The notes beneath the pieces were generated by a model, which saw nothing but the letters and a program-made list of their open reading frames with translations, made no database searches and was not told the DNA's origin. Positions 9,956-21,155 of a stretch of 64,000 bases of DNA are shown piece by piece (within the stretch, counting starts at the first letter, position 1; the number at the start of each line of letters is the position of its first letter). Made by a program: the position numbers and the translations under genes. Origin of the DNA: Eunapius fragilis (lineage: Eukaryota > Porifera > Demospongiae > Spongillida > Spongillidae); assembly GCA_963681505.1 (NCBI GenBank), contig OY811988.1, positions 1,054,001 through 1,118,000 of the forward strand, read 5' to 3'.

Positions 9956-10170
9956 GTTATACGCTGTGTTATACTCTGTTTGCCATTGTTATACATATTG
10001 TTATCCACTGTTACACTAAACGTTATACTGAAGTTATACACAGTGTTATACTATAGTTGTTATACGCAACTGTGTATAGAGTATCCATACGCAAAGTTAT
10101 ACACATGCGGATAGCACATGTATAACGTGTGAATAACACATGAATACACGCGTTATACAGTATACTGTAT
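9956..10170. repeat. GTTATAC heptamer array
   Basis: Nine exact GTTATAC words plus the reverse complement GTATAAC and near matches (GTTACAC, GTTATCC) lie in about 215 bp, at uneven spacing of roughly 10-30 bp. No coding potential. Irregular spacing argues against a simple satellite. Confidence 0.6.
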
Positions 10171-10600
10171 AGCATCCCTTTTTACACAGTGAATCCTATC
10201 CCCGTGAGTAATCGGTCCGAATGCGGGTAGATGACAACGTAATCCGTACGCGTAAGGGTTACAAATGAATTTACGTGACGTTACGGCCCCGCGGCATTGC
10301 AATCGAATCGCTGTGTTGGGTGTTGCATAGATATTAGTATAGGATAGGAAACGCAGCCAATTACACGACCTATCACACCTGCAGTCCGCATAGTTCTCGT
10401 ACCTACGCCACCATCATGGCTCGATGTCAAGTCTTCTTCAACAGTATCGTAGAAAACAGCCAGGTAAGAACATGCTTGTATGCGCGCATCATGCACGTAA
10501 AGAAACGTTCATTTGTTTTTTTTTTTTGTAGGAGATTTAATTGCCACTTTAGACATATAGAAATTATAATATCAATGCTTTAGACGACATCTTGTTGGAC
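10171..10600. other. No gene seen; possible LTR end near 10600
   Basis: Unassigned sequence with a poly-T run near 10517. The last bases (CTTGTTGGACA) precede a primer-binding-like site and a Gag start, so an LTR probably ends near 10601; its left border is not visible. Confidence 0.3.
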
Positions 10601-10601
10601 A

Positions 10602-10800
10602 TTGGCGTAGTCGGCAGGATGGCTAGCCGACCTCTAATCGTGCCTGAGGTATTCTGCGGCGATGGCAGTAGGGGACAATGGATCTATCATTTTGAGAGCG
10701 TAGCAAAAATCAACAAATGGGACGATGACCACTAACTTCAGTGGTTAAAAGCCCGTTTGACTGGTAGGGCACAAACGGCGCTGCAACATATGGAGAAATG
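10602..10800 (+). pseudogene. Ty3/Gypsy Gag N-terminal fragment
   Basis: TGGCGTAGTCGGCAGG (primer-binding-like) is followed by an ATG at 10619. The frame reads MASRPLIVPEVFCGDGS...WIYHFESVAKINKWDDDH and hits TAA at 10733-10735. It then continues LQWLKARLTGRAQTALQHM in the same frame. KINKWDD and LKARLTGRA are typical Gypsy Gag blocks; the element at 32527 has a related NKWDDAKALLMLPALLRGK. Similarity is lost near 10800, so this is a truncated relic. Confidence 0.65.
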
Positions 10801-11385
10801 GCCCATACATCGACGGTCATCTTGCATTTTTATTTCAAATTGAATTCTAAAACAAAAATCAAGACAAAAATTTAATTACTATCGCAGGTAATTATAATAT
10901 TCAACACTGCCGTTAGCTTCAATAACTCACAGCCCTATGCGGCCATACAATTTGTGGACAAAAGGCATACCTCTTGAAATATTGAAAAAGTGGCGTAATG
11001 CCCTAGCAACCACCCTTGACAACCGACAACCTTAGAAACCTTGCACTACATGTTAACATGTTTGAACTTATCACCATTTTAAAGCCATACAATGAATGAA
11101 GTATCTTTGTTATATTTGTAGCCAAAGTCACATGGCCTAGTTTTCTCTCCACCGCTTCCTACGAGCGGCCATTTTTCGACGAACGCATCGACTTCAACGT
11201 ACCTTTTGGACCACGTAGACAAATTCTGCACCCCAGTTGGAAGCGCATAACAAAAGGAGACAGAAGGAACTTACAACATATAGTATGGAACTATAGCCAT
11301 ACTTTTTCTTCGCAATGGTATACGCATGTGAAGTGTACTGTGGTTTGAGCCGTGTAAACTAGCCCAGTACATATACGTGTTGACG
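10801..11385. other. No gene recognised
   Basis: No long frame, terminal repeat or tandem array that I can support. Confidence 0.3.
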
Positions 11386-12670
11386 TGAAAATCAGCTGGA
11401 CCCCCCTGCCCCTATGTACCCACTGTCAGCTGGACACCCAGCCCACCTACCCACAGTATGTAGCTGCACCCTTGCCCCATGTGCATGTATTGGACCCCCT
11501 GCCTTCTTGTACCCACTGCAAGCAGTTGGACCCCCTGACTGCCCCCTGCCTGCCCCCTGCCTCCCATGTACCCACTGTTACACTCTGCCCCCATGTACCC
11601 ACACTGTAATCCCCTGTCCCCATGTGCCCACTATAAACAGCTGGACCTCCTGCCTCATGTATATACCTACTGTTAGCAGCTGGACCTCCTCCCCCACATG
11701 TCTACTGTAAGCAGCTGAACCCCCGGCCTTCATGTAAGCAGCTGTACTCCCTGCCCCCATACACTCACCGCTACCCCATACACCCAACGCTACCCCCTGC
11801 TCTCATGTACCCACTATAGGCAGCTGGACCCCCTCCCCCATGTACCCACTGTAAGCAGCTGGACCCCCTCCTCCCATGTGCCCACTGTAAGCAGCTGGAC
11901 CCTTGCTCCATGTAAATGTATGCAGCTGGACCCCCTGCCATCATGTACCCACTGTAAGCAACTGGAACCCCTACCCCATGAGTCCACTGTAAGCAGCTGG
12001 ACCCCCTGCCCACAAGTACCCACTGTAAGCAGCTGGACCCCCTCCCCCACATACGTCTACCCTCATGTACCAACTGTAAGCAGCTGGACCCCTGCCCCCC
12101 ATGTACCCACTGTAAGCAACTAGATCCCCTTGCCCCCATGTACCCACTGTAAGCAGCTGGACCCCCTCCCCCATGTACCCATGCCTCCTTGCCCCCATGT
12201 ACCCATTGTAAGCAACTGGCCCCCCTGCCCCCCATGTACCCGGTCCCACTGTAAGCAGCTGGACCCCTGCCCCCCATGTACCACTGTAAGCAACTAGATC
12301 CCCTTGCCCCCATGTACCCACTGTAAGCAGCTGGACCCCCTCCCCCATGTACCCACACCCCCTTGCCTCCATGTACCCATTGTAAGCAACTAGCCCCCCT
12401 GCCCACATGTACCAACTGTAAGCAGCTGGACCCCTGCCCCCCATGTACCCACTGTAAGCAGCTGGACCCCCTGCCCCCGTGTACCCACTATAAGCTAGAC
12501 CCCTGCCCCTGTGTACTCACTGTACTCTCTACCCCTATGTACTCACTAAGTAGCTGGACCCCCTGCACATGCCCCAAAGTACCTACTATAAGAAGCTGGA
12601 CTCCTGCCCCATGTTCCCACAGTAAGCAGCTGGACCCCCTGCCCTCATGTACCCATTGTAAACCCCCTCT
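11386..12670. repeat. 36-bp minisatellite, about 1.28 kb
   Basis: Degenerate repeats of about 36 bp built on CCACTGTAAGCAGCTGGACC and CCCTGCCCCCATGTAC, roughly 30-35 copies. The best-kept units lie between about 11810 and 12480. Because 36 is a multiple of three, long frames stay open on both strands with 12-residue repeats (GPAAYSGYM on the minus strand). I do not regard these as genes: frames are open on both strands and no start, splice or domain context exists. Confidence 0.85.
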
Positions 12671-13142
12671 CATGAATGCTCTCCTTTTGATCTCTCTAGC
12701 CGCCAAATGTTTTCCACAAGTTCTGCAAAGTTTCCGGAGCTGGTATATGTGGTGTTCCATCTAGGCTATGTGACCGATTAAAGCTGCTAATACCGCATTA
12801 TTCATAGAAAAGCAAAACCCTTTATTGTGTGGTGAAAAAAAAGTATGGCTGGACCTAAATGGTGCTTCTGTATACCTAAATGTGTATAGTTGACAATGCG
12901 GCATGCTGACGTTCCTGAGAATTTGTCTGTGCTTGGTATTATCAGCGTGAAGTACCCCCTCTCCCTTACGATATCCATATATAAATTGGCTGCGCGTTAT
13001 TAAGGATTGCGATATGAAGAGTGCGCATATGGTATAGTTTCTACTACGACGATACACCAGTTAAATGGGAGGGATCAACAGGTATTTGATGGTAAAATGA
13101 ACAAGATACAGCTCTATCAAAGAACGCCATTTTAATGAGGCC
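12671..13142. other. No gene recognised
   Basis: Sequence after the minisatellite without a supportable frame, apart from random short ORFs. Confidence 0.3.
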
Positions 13143-13322
13143 ATGGCGCATCTAGCCGCAATGGATTTTTTTGGTTTACGGTATTGTCTAATTATGGACC
13201 CTTTTGTCCAGCCGCAAAGGGCTGTGAACTACAATAAGCTGCATTTCGTTAATAAACTCATACATGATCCACCTCAGGCCAGCCCCACCCCATCCGACGA
13301 GCGGTGGATGCGCATCAATTAG
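13143..13322 (+). CDS. Small unrecognised ORF (59 aa), possible exon
   Basis: ATG at 13143 opens a 59-codon frame with balanced composition (MDFFGLRYCLIMDP; KLIHDPPQASPTPSDERW) and ends TAG. The frame could continue past the stop as HIDDQPHFCK to a GT donor at about 13353. Function unknown, may be chance. Confidence 0.2.
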   Translation: MAHLAAMDFFGLRYCLIMDPFVQPQRAVNYNKLHFVNKLIHDPPQASPTPSDERWMRIN

Positions 13323-13329
13323 CACATAG

Positions 13330-15195
13330 ACGACCAACCACATTTTTGTAAAGGTGGGTTATGTACAATTGCGGATTGTTACTAAGTGCAGAATGGCATA
13401 TTTTTACTGTTACAGAAGTGGCGGATATGCATCAGTACTATGCTTACATATAGTACACGCCACGTTCGCTAGTTGTAACTTAACGCGCTGACACCTATGG
13501 GGGCCGGGGACTGCGATCGCATACTGTACTCCTTCCAGCCAATCAATTTGCTCCCCCAATAATTCAGGAACTGCCACAATCATGACCTCATCCTTTGATA
13601 TCAACCTGTTCGTATTACACTGTCTGAAAATAGCCGTATTAAAAGCTTGGAGCGCATATTCGTATGGGCCTAATAGGGGTGGTCCGTGCTATATATATGA
13701 AAGGAACGGTGAGTCTCAAATTATTTAGTGCTTGAGTATCCTTTTTGCTTATGTGTCTTGTGGCTTCTTGGGGTGCATAAATTTGTATATACGTGTATCA
13801 GTGTGCTCTTTACATCTACCATTGTATGGTGCTTGGGTTTTAGCATACTGGCTTCATCTCCTGGGAAACATCAGCTAGTATGACTTCAGGCAACATGGCC
13901 ACCATGTGATCAAGCATACAGGTGAGTTAATGTTGTCCTGCACAAGTATTATACTCACCATTGCACACATACCCCACAGATACTAACAAGTGTGCACTCC
14001 CATGGGTGCCCCCAGCTTTTCTAGAAGGGGGGGGCAGAGGTGAGGGAAGGGGCACCAATTATAGGGAGGTGGGCAGGGGGGGAGGCGTATGTAAGTAGAA
14101 ATCAATACTGGGACAGGGGTTAAATTATTTAACAAGCATTTATTACAAGGGGTTAGGGGTGGGGCACCATTGAGTCTCAAAAGGGGGTGGGGTGTGGGTG
14201 CCCATGACTCAAAACACAGTCATGCTCAGAATTCTATATTACTCACCCAACACATCAATCACCCCCCCCCCCCCCCAACATGAGTGTACACTCCCAGCAT
14301 ACACAACTATATGACCCCCCCCCCATCAGCATACACACCCAACTTATATTCTCCACCAACCACATACCAGTACACACTAGCAACAGTGTGCACATTCCCA
14401 ATGACCTTACACACCAGCATAGTTTCATTGATGGGGCGGGAGTGCCCCACACCTCCCATATTTTTGCCCCCTCTTGGCAATGAAGTAATAACAAGTTACA
14501 CAACCCATGCACAGAATTGGCTCGCTCGATATAAAGTCCTCCTAAAAGTTTGAACTTAACATTTGTCTCCCCCCCCCCCCCCCCCCCCACTGATGTTTTT
14601 TCTCGATGATGGATTATGTCACTTGTTATCCCTTAATAACAGCATGTACACACCAGGTTACCCCACAGGCACACCAGCACAGCATATAGCTGGCCAACCA
14701 CCTAGCCTACAGATCATTAGACCAACATGAGTTTAAATTCACACACACACACACACACACTCACATACATACACACACACTACACATCACACACTAGAAC
14801 AGTGAACATAACAGTGAACACTACCACCAGCACACAGACCCACATGCTGGGTTTCTCCTTAGAGGGGGAATTTAAAAAATTCGTTGTTAAGGCAACTCTG
14901 AGGTTGTATCACTTATTGCCAAGGGGCAACAATATGGCATGCACCCCATACACCAACTCATGTAACAACAAGATAACATATGCAGTTCCCTTCATACATG
15001 CACCCATAATTCTGCCTTACATGTGGTGTGTTCTTAAGCCTACCCCTATCAGAGGTCATCTGCCCAACATAAAGGGGTAGTGATCAACAGGAGATAAGCT
15101 AAGAACACTAACAGTTTCTTTTTATTTATTTTTCCTTACATGAAATGCTCCCTAGATGGCTGTATGGTCAATGTGATATAGCCAGCATAACAAAA
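13330..15195. other. Low-complexity intergenic stretch: poly-C tracts and CA microsatellite
   Basis: No gene supported. It contains C15 at 14262-14276, C10 near 14316 and C20 at 14569-14588. An (AC)n stretch lies at about 14732-14790. G-rich low-complexity sequence lies at 14020-14190. Confidence 0.5.
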
Positions 15196-15480
15196 AGCTT
15201 CAGCAACAACTCAAATAGAAGGGACATTGCAGGCTTTGTGTGGTCATCAAGTAGCTACAAGGCTCTGCAGACTTCATGTGATGCATGCATGTAGATTTGT
15301 GGTGTGCTTGGCATTTGTATTTGGTGGTGTAAGAACTGTATGTGTGAATGTGGATAGTTGCTGGTATTGAACTTCGAACAATGATGGACATGCTGAAAGC
15401 AGAAAGGAGGCCTGGTCTTTTAGATAAGAACTAAGTATATAGGTATTTGTGGGTGATTATGTAAACTTTTTCTTCCCACT

Positions 15481-15807
15481 TTATATAAACTGACCTGTTG
15501 AGGGTGTAGCAATACAGATACCTGTACATGTACATGTAATAATATAACATCCAGCCATTTGGTCATATTTTTGCCGCTGAGTATCCACATGTGTGAGGTG
15601 TACTGGTATGTCATCATAGTGTGTAGGTGATGGTCTGTGTACATGTGATGGTGTGTAGGTATGGTGGCCTGGTAGGTTACACTCTTGTCTGATCTGACGA
15701 TACTGTGTAAGCCAAAAGCTGTAATGTTCGTACCTTGCATTATACATGTCTGTTTGGCGAGCCACATGTTCTAAGTAATTCCGCTCAAATAAATAGCTCC
15801 CGCACAC
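15481..15807 (-). CDS. Unrecognised Tyr/His-rich ORF (108 codons), possible exon
   Basis: The minus-strand frame reads ERNYLEHVARQTDMYNARYE, then HYSFWLTQYRQIRQE and HTYTPSHVHRPSPTHYDD. Composition is protein-like and unlike the surrounding low-complexity DNA. No ATG at the upstream edge (the frame opens at a GTG after TAG), so it would be an internal exon. I recognise no family. Confidence 0.3.
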   Translation of the reverse strand: MCGSYLFERNYLEHVARQTDMYNARYEHYSFWLTQYRQIRQECNLPGHHTYTPSHVHRPSPTHYDDIPVHLTHVDTQRQKYDQMAGCYIITCTCTGICIATPSTGQFI

Positions 15808-16033
15808 ACCCTACCAGTCTAGTCAAAAAAAAAGTATTAACGCGCAAGAGCAGTTGATTTGATTAATAGTTACGCGCAGCCCGTATTTACGCCCATGTAA
15901 CTTCAGTGGGTCTACTTCAAGCTTGGTGTATGATCAAACTAACCCACAGAACAGGATCCGTGATTATAAACACTCAACAACACACGTGGGAGAGCATATA
16001 TACAATGTTCAGAACTAGGATATTTGTAATAAT

Positions 16034-16302
16034 AGGTGTGGCTTTGGATGGAGCACCACATAACGAAAGTCAAAGAGCGTTGCAGAGTGTGTGGCCGCTT
16101 CTTGGTGGAGGCTAGGGAAAAGAGAACAAGGAGCTCATATACCTGCCAAGAGTTTGCAGCTCATTTATACACTGTCTTTGCTGTTAACACCAGCAATTAC
16201 ATAGTTAACACTCACCCTCCTTCCTTCTGCTACCGTTGTAAAATTGTGCTGGATAAATGCCTGCTACATGTAGCACAAGATCAGCAGCACACACCATCAT
16301 GA
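16034..16302 (+). CDS. Exon with a RAG1 N-terminal-like zinc-binding pattern
   Basis: After an AG acceptor (AATAG) at 16033 the frame runs 89 codons. It contains KERCRVCGRFLVEAREKRT, then SYTCQEFAAHLYTVFAVNTS, then THPPSFCYRCKIVLD. The pattern CxxC...F-x-[IV]-N...HPxxFCxxC is the one I know from the N-terminal zinc region of RAG1 and from molluscan and echinoderm N-RAG-TP-type elements (family knowledge; the assignment is mine). The frame stops (TGA 16300-16302) exactly where the palindrome at 16300-16966 begins, so the exon is probably truncated by that rearrangement. No RAG1 core is seen nearby. Alternatives include another treble-clef finger. Confidence 0.45.
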
Positions 16303-16966
16303 AAGCATCATCACCTGCTGACAAGGCTCGGCTGCTCTCTGTGTCAGCACCTCAAATTGCATCCTGGCTACTGGTCACACCTCCTAGTCTTGACCTGAAC
16401 TTTGAACCCAATGAACTGTAATTTCAATGGTGGCTACGGATGGACTCGGCTAGAGGCTCTTTGTGCCCTGGCACTACTACCTGCAAACGGGGTGGTGATG
16501 TTGTCACTGCATGGCCACACCATCTGCGTTCTGCCATCATGTCCATCTTGGCAGTACACCAGACTTAAGCCGCCCGGCCAGTGGATGTATTCCCTCTCTC
16601 CCAATCGAGGACAAGTACATCCGCTGGCTGGGTATGGCTTAGGTCTGGTGTAATGGTACTGCCTGACTCTACTCTCACTCCTGGAAGATGGGCACGATGG
16701 CAGAACTCAACATACACGTTACGCAGATGGTTGTGGCCATGCAGTGACAACATCACCACCCTGTTTACAGGTAGTAGCGCCAGGGCACAAAGAACATGAG
16801 GAGCCTCTAGCCATCTCCATCCCTAGCCACCATTGGATGGAGAATTACAGTTCATTGGGTTCAAAGTTCAGGTCAAGACTAGGAGGTGTGACCAGTAGCC
16901 AGGATGCAGCATGAGGTGCTGACACAGAGAGCAGCCGAGCCTTGTCAGCAGGTGATGATGCTTTCA
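16300..16966. repeat. 667-bp imperfect palindrome built from a retroelement fragment
   Basis: The left arm (from TGAAAGCATCATCACCTGC) is repeated inverted, ending CAGGTGATGATGCTTTCA at 16966; the centre is near 16600. The right arm is longer, with extra blocks. On the minus strand the right arm encodes LHGHNHLRNVYVEFCHRAHL and HTQPADVLVLDWERG. These resemble the C-terminal RHNxIRD...RPADVL..W block seen in many invertebrate non-LTR-like retroelement proteins. The left arm holds a shortened copy of the same. Confidence 0.7.
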
Positions 16967-17455
16967 ACAACAATGAGAACTGGTGGGTCCTCTAGTTTCT
17001 TTGGCAGTATACCTTTGGTGGACGGTAGAGGCTGTGATAGCATCCACAGAGATTACTTCACAGGGAGACTATGCCTTATATTTAATTTGTGTCCCATAAA
17101 ACAAATATAAGTCCTAACAAGGTCTGTTTATCACGTTCGGAAGCAATTCATTACTTAAAACAAAAGATTACATATAATTAAGTGGCCAGAAAGCAATAGG
17201 CCCACACTAATGTATCACTAACTCCAATACTCCTAAATCAAAGTTCAACTTGACTGTGACCTATTTTACATCTTGCAGCACTCTTTCAGGCGGAAGCATG
17301 TCAAATAGTTCAAGAGTGCTGACACTGAATCACCAACATAGCTACACACATGGTTCTTCATCAGTGAGTCTCTACAAGGCTGAGAAAACATGAAGGTCAA
17401 GAACATAGAATTTTATTTTGTACATGTTTGTTTATGGTGCTATTATTACTTCAAA
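16967..17455. other. No gene recognised
   Basis: Unassigned sequence between the palindrome and the microsatellite. Confidence 0.3.
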
Positions 17456-17458
17456 CGA

Positions 17459-17712
17459 TCAATTGTATACACATGCACACACATATACATAGAACACATA
17501 CATAATACATACATGTACACATATGTATATATACACAAATACATGTACATGTACAGACATACATAAAACACACATACAAGTACACATGTGTACATAAAAC
17601 ATATACAAATACATACATGTACACACATACATAAAACATGCACACATACATGTACACACATAAAACACACTATGTACATGTACAAAAAACACATACATGT
17701 ATGCACACATAT
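17459..17712. repeat. ACAT/ATAC-CA microsatellite
   Basis: About 250 bp of degenerate (ACATAC)n, (AC)n and ATGTAC words. Apparent Cys/Val/Tyr-rich ORFs here are low-complexity artefacts. Confidence 0.8.
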
Positions 17713-17735
17713 TTATATATATGGGACAGTTTCCA

Positions 17736-18300
17736 ACAAAATTGCCCCTCAAAATTCCCTTGCGTTTGAATAACTATAACTTCCGAGCGGTTAAGGCTAA
17801 TGACTTCTTATTCTCAACACTTCATAGTACATCATTTCTGTATGGTGAAATACATTTTGGGGTGTTGCAATGTGTGTGATACCCTACTAGGTTCAAACCC
17901 GCCAAATACCTTTCGGTTCTCCTGTAATCAAATCACTCTTAAAATTCGGTTTGTGGGTAGAGAGGTTCCTGTACCTATCACGGCAAGTTGTGTCCTGCTA
18001 CATGTATATCACGCGGGAAAATCGAATTTGAAGCGATTTGATTACTCCTACTGAAAGTTATGGCAGGTTTGAACCCGGTGGGGTATTGGACGTTGCAATA
18101 CTGGCACAGAGCAAGTGTAAGGCCCCAAAATGTATTTTACCATTGATAAATGGTGTGGTATGAAGTGTTGAAAATAGGAAGTCGATAGCATTAATCATTT
18201 GGAAGTTATAATGATTCAAATGCAAAGAAGTTTTATAACATTTTATACAGTCATTGTATAATATAATAATTATATGTGATGGGCCGTTTTCGTGGAAACT
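17736..18300. repeat. Diverged inverted-repeat (foldback) element
   Basis: About 17766-17905 (TTTGAATAACTATAACTTCC ... ATACATTTTGGGG) is repeated inverted at about 18062-18220. Both arms end near GGTTCAAACC. Arms are roughly three-quarters identical by eye. Probably an old nonautonomous element. Confidence 0.55.
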
Positions 18301-18532
18301 GTCACATATACATGTACATGCATGTACGTACATACACATATGGGGCAGAGAAAACATGGTAGTTTTCAAATGTTATAGTTTACACAAATCTTATGCACCT
18401 CAACTTAAAGTCGGACTGTTGCAAAGTTAAAAGTTAATATAAGGTATTCATTTTCAATGGGAAAGGTGCGTACCGCCAGTGTATGACTGCTATTGTACAT
18501 TTGATGCTTCCACTGTTTGTACCAGACCACAG

Positions 18533-19878
18533 CGAAACCGTTACATGGACACGGTAACGTCTCATCACGTGACCTTACCCGTCTCTTTGATGTAGGCGGA
18601 TACCGTTGAAATCAATTCCAACGGGCCGTCTGTGGACTGAGAGCGGACAGTAACGTCTCTTTCCCCGTCACTCTGTCACGTCATTTATACGTTAAAATCC
18701 GTCACTTCGGTAAATCGACGGTTAAAGAGGTTCGCTTTTTACCGTGTCGTACCGTCGGTACGTTTTAGGCACCGCGCCGCTTCCACCCATGCGCAGCACC
18801 ACACTATCACATGCACCTTTCTCATTTTCTGAAGCAGTTTTGACAAAGTCATTGTACAAATACATAAGCATGTACGAAAGGGAAACGCAAGTATTTTGCT
18901 TGGTCTCTGTACGTATTGATGTACGAAACAACTGTACTGGTAGGATTCTGTCCTGTTGAAAGATACGATTATAGGATGAGAACCACAAGAAGTACTTGCT
19001 CAATCACAATTGTGGTTAGGTTAGTGATGACACGGGCGTGAACCTGTAAGACAGTCGCACAACTCTCTCGTCATCAAACCTTCATCTGTTTACAAAAAGT
19101 CGCAGGTGAGAAAAAGAGATTCTTTTGCACATACCTCATTGCGCTCCAAAGACAAACAAAGTAACTTCGACTGTAAGCGAGGAAACAAAAATCATAAGCC
19201 CAACAATAATAAAACAACTTACAGATTGGAAAGAGTATACCATAATGCGTGCGAAAGGCACAACTCTCTTGCCACCAAACGTTCATCTGTTACAAAAAAA
19301 AAAAAAAAGAGACCCCTGTGACACATTGACATACCTCATGGCGCTCCAGAGTACGCTAGTAGAAAGGTAAGCGAGAGGAAAAACAAGTATCAGATATCAA
19401 CTTACATAACGAAAAGCACGTACTTCCGCGTTACAACCTATTCCTAGATCCTGTAGACTGATAGAAGGGGGTTCGTCACAACAAAAATGGCGCCTACCGA
19501 CACATTTACCAGATGAGGCCACGCCCGTGAAGGTCCACAATCCCAGGCCGGAGACCAGTATCTGCTCATTTTGAAGCATTCAGGACAGGACATGTACAAG
19601 TAGATCTACACACGTATTCACCACAGTGGTGACAGTAGCGTCGCTTGCCGCTCATTTTCACTTACATCAGTCAGAATAATAATAATAATAATCATGTGAC
19701 CATGACGTCAATAACTATGTGGACGGTACCGTGCTGTAGCGTTCGTCGATTACCATTGCATATACACGGGCACCGTCACTAAACGTTTCCGTGACATTTA
19801 CGTAGAAGCCCGTCATGTTCGAAAGAGACGGAGTACCGTTGCAACCCGTCTCCGGATAGCGGTTTCGCTGTGGACGTT
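18533..19878. mobile_element. Candidate nonautonomous DNA element, short TIRs
   Basis: CCACAGCGAAACCG at 18537 occurs inverted near 19865 (CGGTTTCGCTGTGG). The subterminal regions on both sides are rich in ACCGT/ACGGT words. No target duplication could be fixed and no transposase is visible. Inside, an approximately 200-bp segment is tandemly duplicated: the GCACAACTCTC...TTCATCTGTTACA block occurs near 19053 and 19257. An (AAT)n run lies near 19678. Superfamily unassigned. Confidence 0.4.
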
Positions 19879-20975
19879 ACCATACATGTACATAGTTTAG
19901 AGATCTATGACGTTACCTCACTATGTGTAAGCTTTATCAGGCCACCCCCCTCCCCCGTTCGATGCTTGAGTCCGCCTCTTCTAGTTATGGTACTTATAAA
20001 AATGCATTAGGCCCGAAGGTGTCTCTCTTTTCGTATTTGGCCCGCTAAACTCGAGGGGGGGACCTGACGGACTTCCCTCCCCCTTCCCACTCCCCCCGTA
20101 TTTGGCCCCCCGGATAAATGCTTTCTGAAGTATTAATCGATTCTCCCCCCCCCCCCCTCGCCTAACTTCTTGGCTTCCCAACGCTCCGGTATATTATAGT
20201 TACACAACCATTTAGCCTATTACGGACGTAGCTACTGTAATCATGTACGTGTCACATTCATGCTAACCTAGGACTTGAGACTTGCAAGATGCTTCTGTAA
20301 GAAGACTGGTTGGTTGTCATGCCCAGGCAATCCTGTGTCGATTCTACGAGTGGCAAACTCCTCTGTGCAATCGCCACTTCCGTCTTTGCAACATATAATC
20401 CCAATTAGTGCCCACTCTTACAAGGAGTTGTGCTACACAACCAAAAATTTTCGGTGAATTATCGGTATGCAACAACGAAACATGTCGTAACGGGTCAATT
20501 TTATAACCCGTACGAGTACCGATAAATGATTACATATGAAACCCGGTATGATATAACATGGTTAGTGCCGGCCGGGTGTAACTTACTTTTTGGAACGGTG
20601 TGTTTTACGTGCCCGAAGTAGGCTGATACCCTTACCGTAACGACATGTAGTGTACGGAAAGTAGATAAACACTAACACGTTGATAGGTTATTTATGATTG
20701 GAATTGCATGCTTATTTTGAGATCTTGCTACTAGTATGTCCCGATTTTGTACTAGTACTTAGTATATGGAATTAAGTTTAAAATGCCTAATACAACAATA
20801 TTGTGCTCTTTTTCTTTAAGTCAGATCATAGACCAAAGAAGGGTGGTTATATCGTACGTCCCGTAGACTAGCGCAGTGGACAGGCCGGAGGCGGTACGTA
20901 AAACAAAGCCAAATATCGGCGCCATTTTACGGGTGCAACAAAGCCACGTCACGTGCAGGTTTTTATTAACATAAT
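19879..20975. other. Mostly noncoding; poly-C tract and candidate exon only
   Basis: C-rich runs at 20056-20110 and C13 at 20145-20157. 20434-20650 is rich in CGTTA/TACCG words and may be a decayed nonautonomous element related to 26580-26842. Nothing else supportable apart from the exon candidate above. Confidence 0.3.
20270..20432 (-). CDS. Possible C-terminal exon, unrecognised
   Basis: The minus-strand frame reads EWALIGIICCKDGSGDCTEE, then FATRRIDTGLPGHDNQPVFL, and ends LASLKS plus stop at about 20270. Protein-like but without recognised domain. Its upstream edge meets a motif (CACAACCAAAAATTTT) that recurs inverted near 26840. Confidence 0.2.
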
Positions 20976-21121
20976 TGTGGTGTATATGTGGAACTATTGC
21001 ATATCCGATTTATACGTATATACCGTATTGAGGTAGTATGATTGTAATTAGGCTACGTGTATCTTGACATGTGCATGCTGCCTGAAAGAATCTTATAACA
21101 TCGGCTTTCGAGAACTTCACA
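20976..21121 (+). repeat. 5' LTR, 146 bp
   Basis: Begins TGTGGTGTATATGTGG and ends GAGAACTTCACA. No difference from the 3' copy by eye. Confidence 0.93.
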
Positions 21122-21122
21122 T

Positions 21123-21138
21123 TGGCGACGAGGGTGGG
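21123..21138 (+). promoter_or_regulatory. Primer-binding site
   Basis: TGGCGACGAGGGTGGG starts one base after the LTR, so it should pair with a tRNA 3' end; tRNA identity not determined. Confidence 0.65.
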
Positions 21139-21155
21139 ATATCGGAACAGGCGTT

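Noticed and set aside
11771-12415. 214-codon glycine-rich protein on the minus strand
   Set aside because: It is an artefact of the 36-bp minisatellite; equally long frames exist on the opposite strand and no gene context exists.
17446-17752. Overlapping Cys/Tyr/Val-rich membrane-like ORFs
   Set aside because: All derive from the ACAT/CA microsatellite and appear in several frames.
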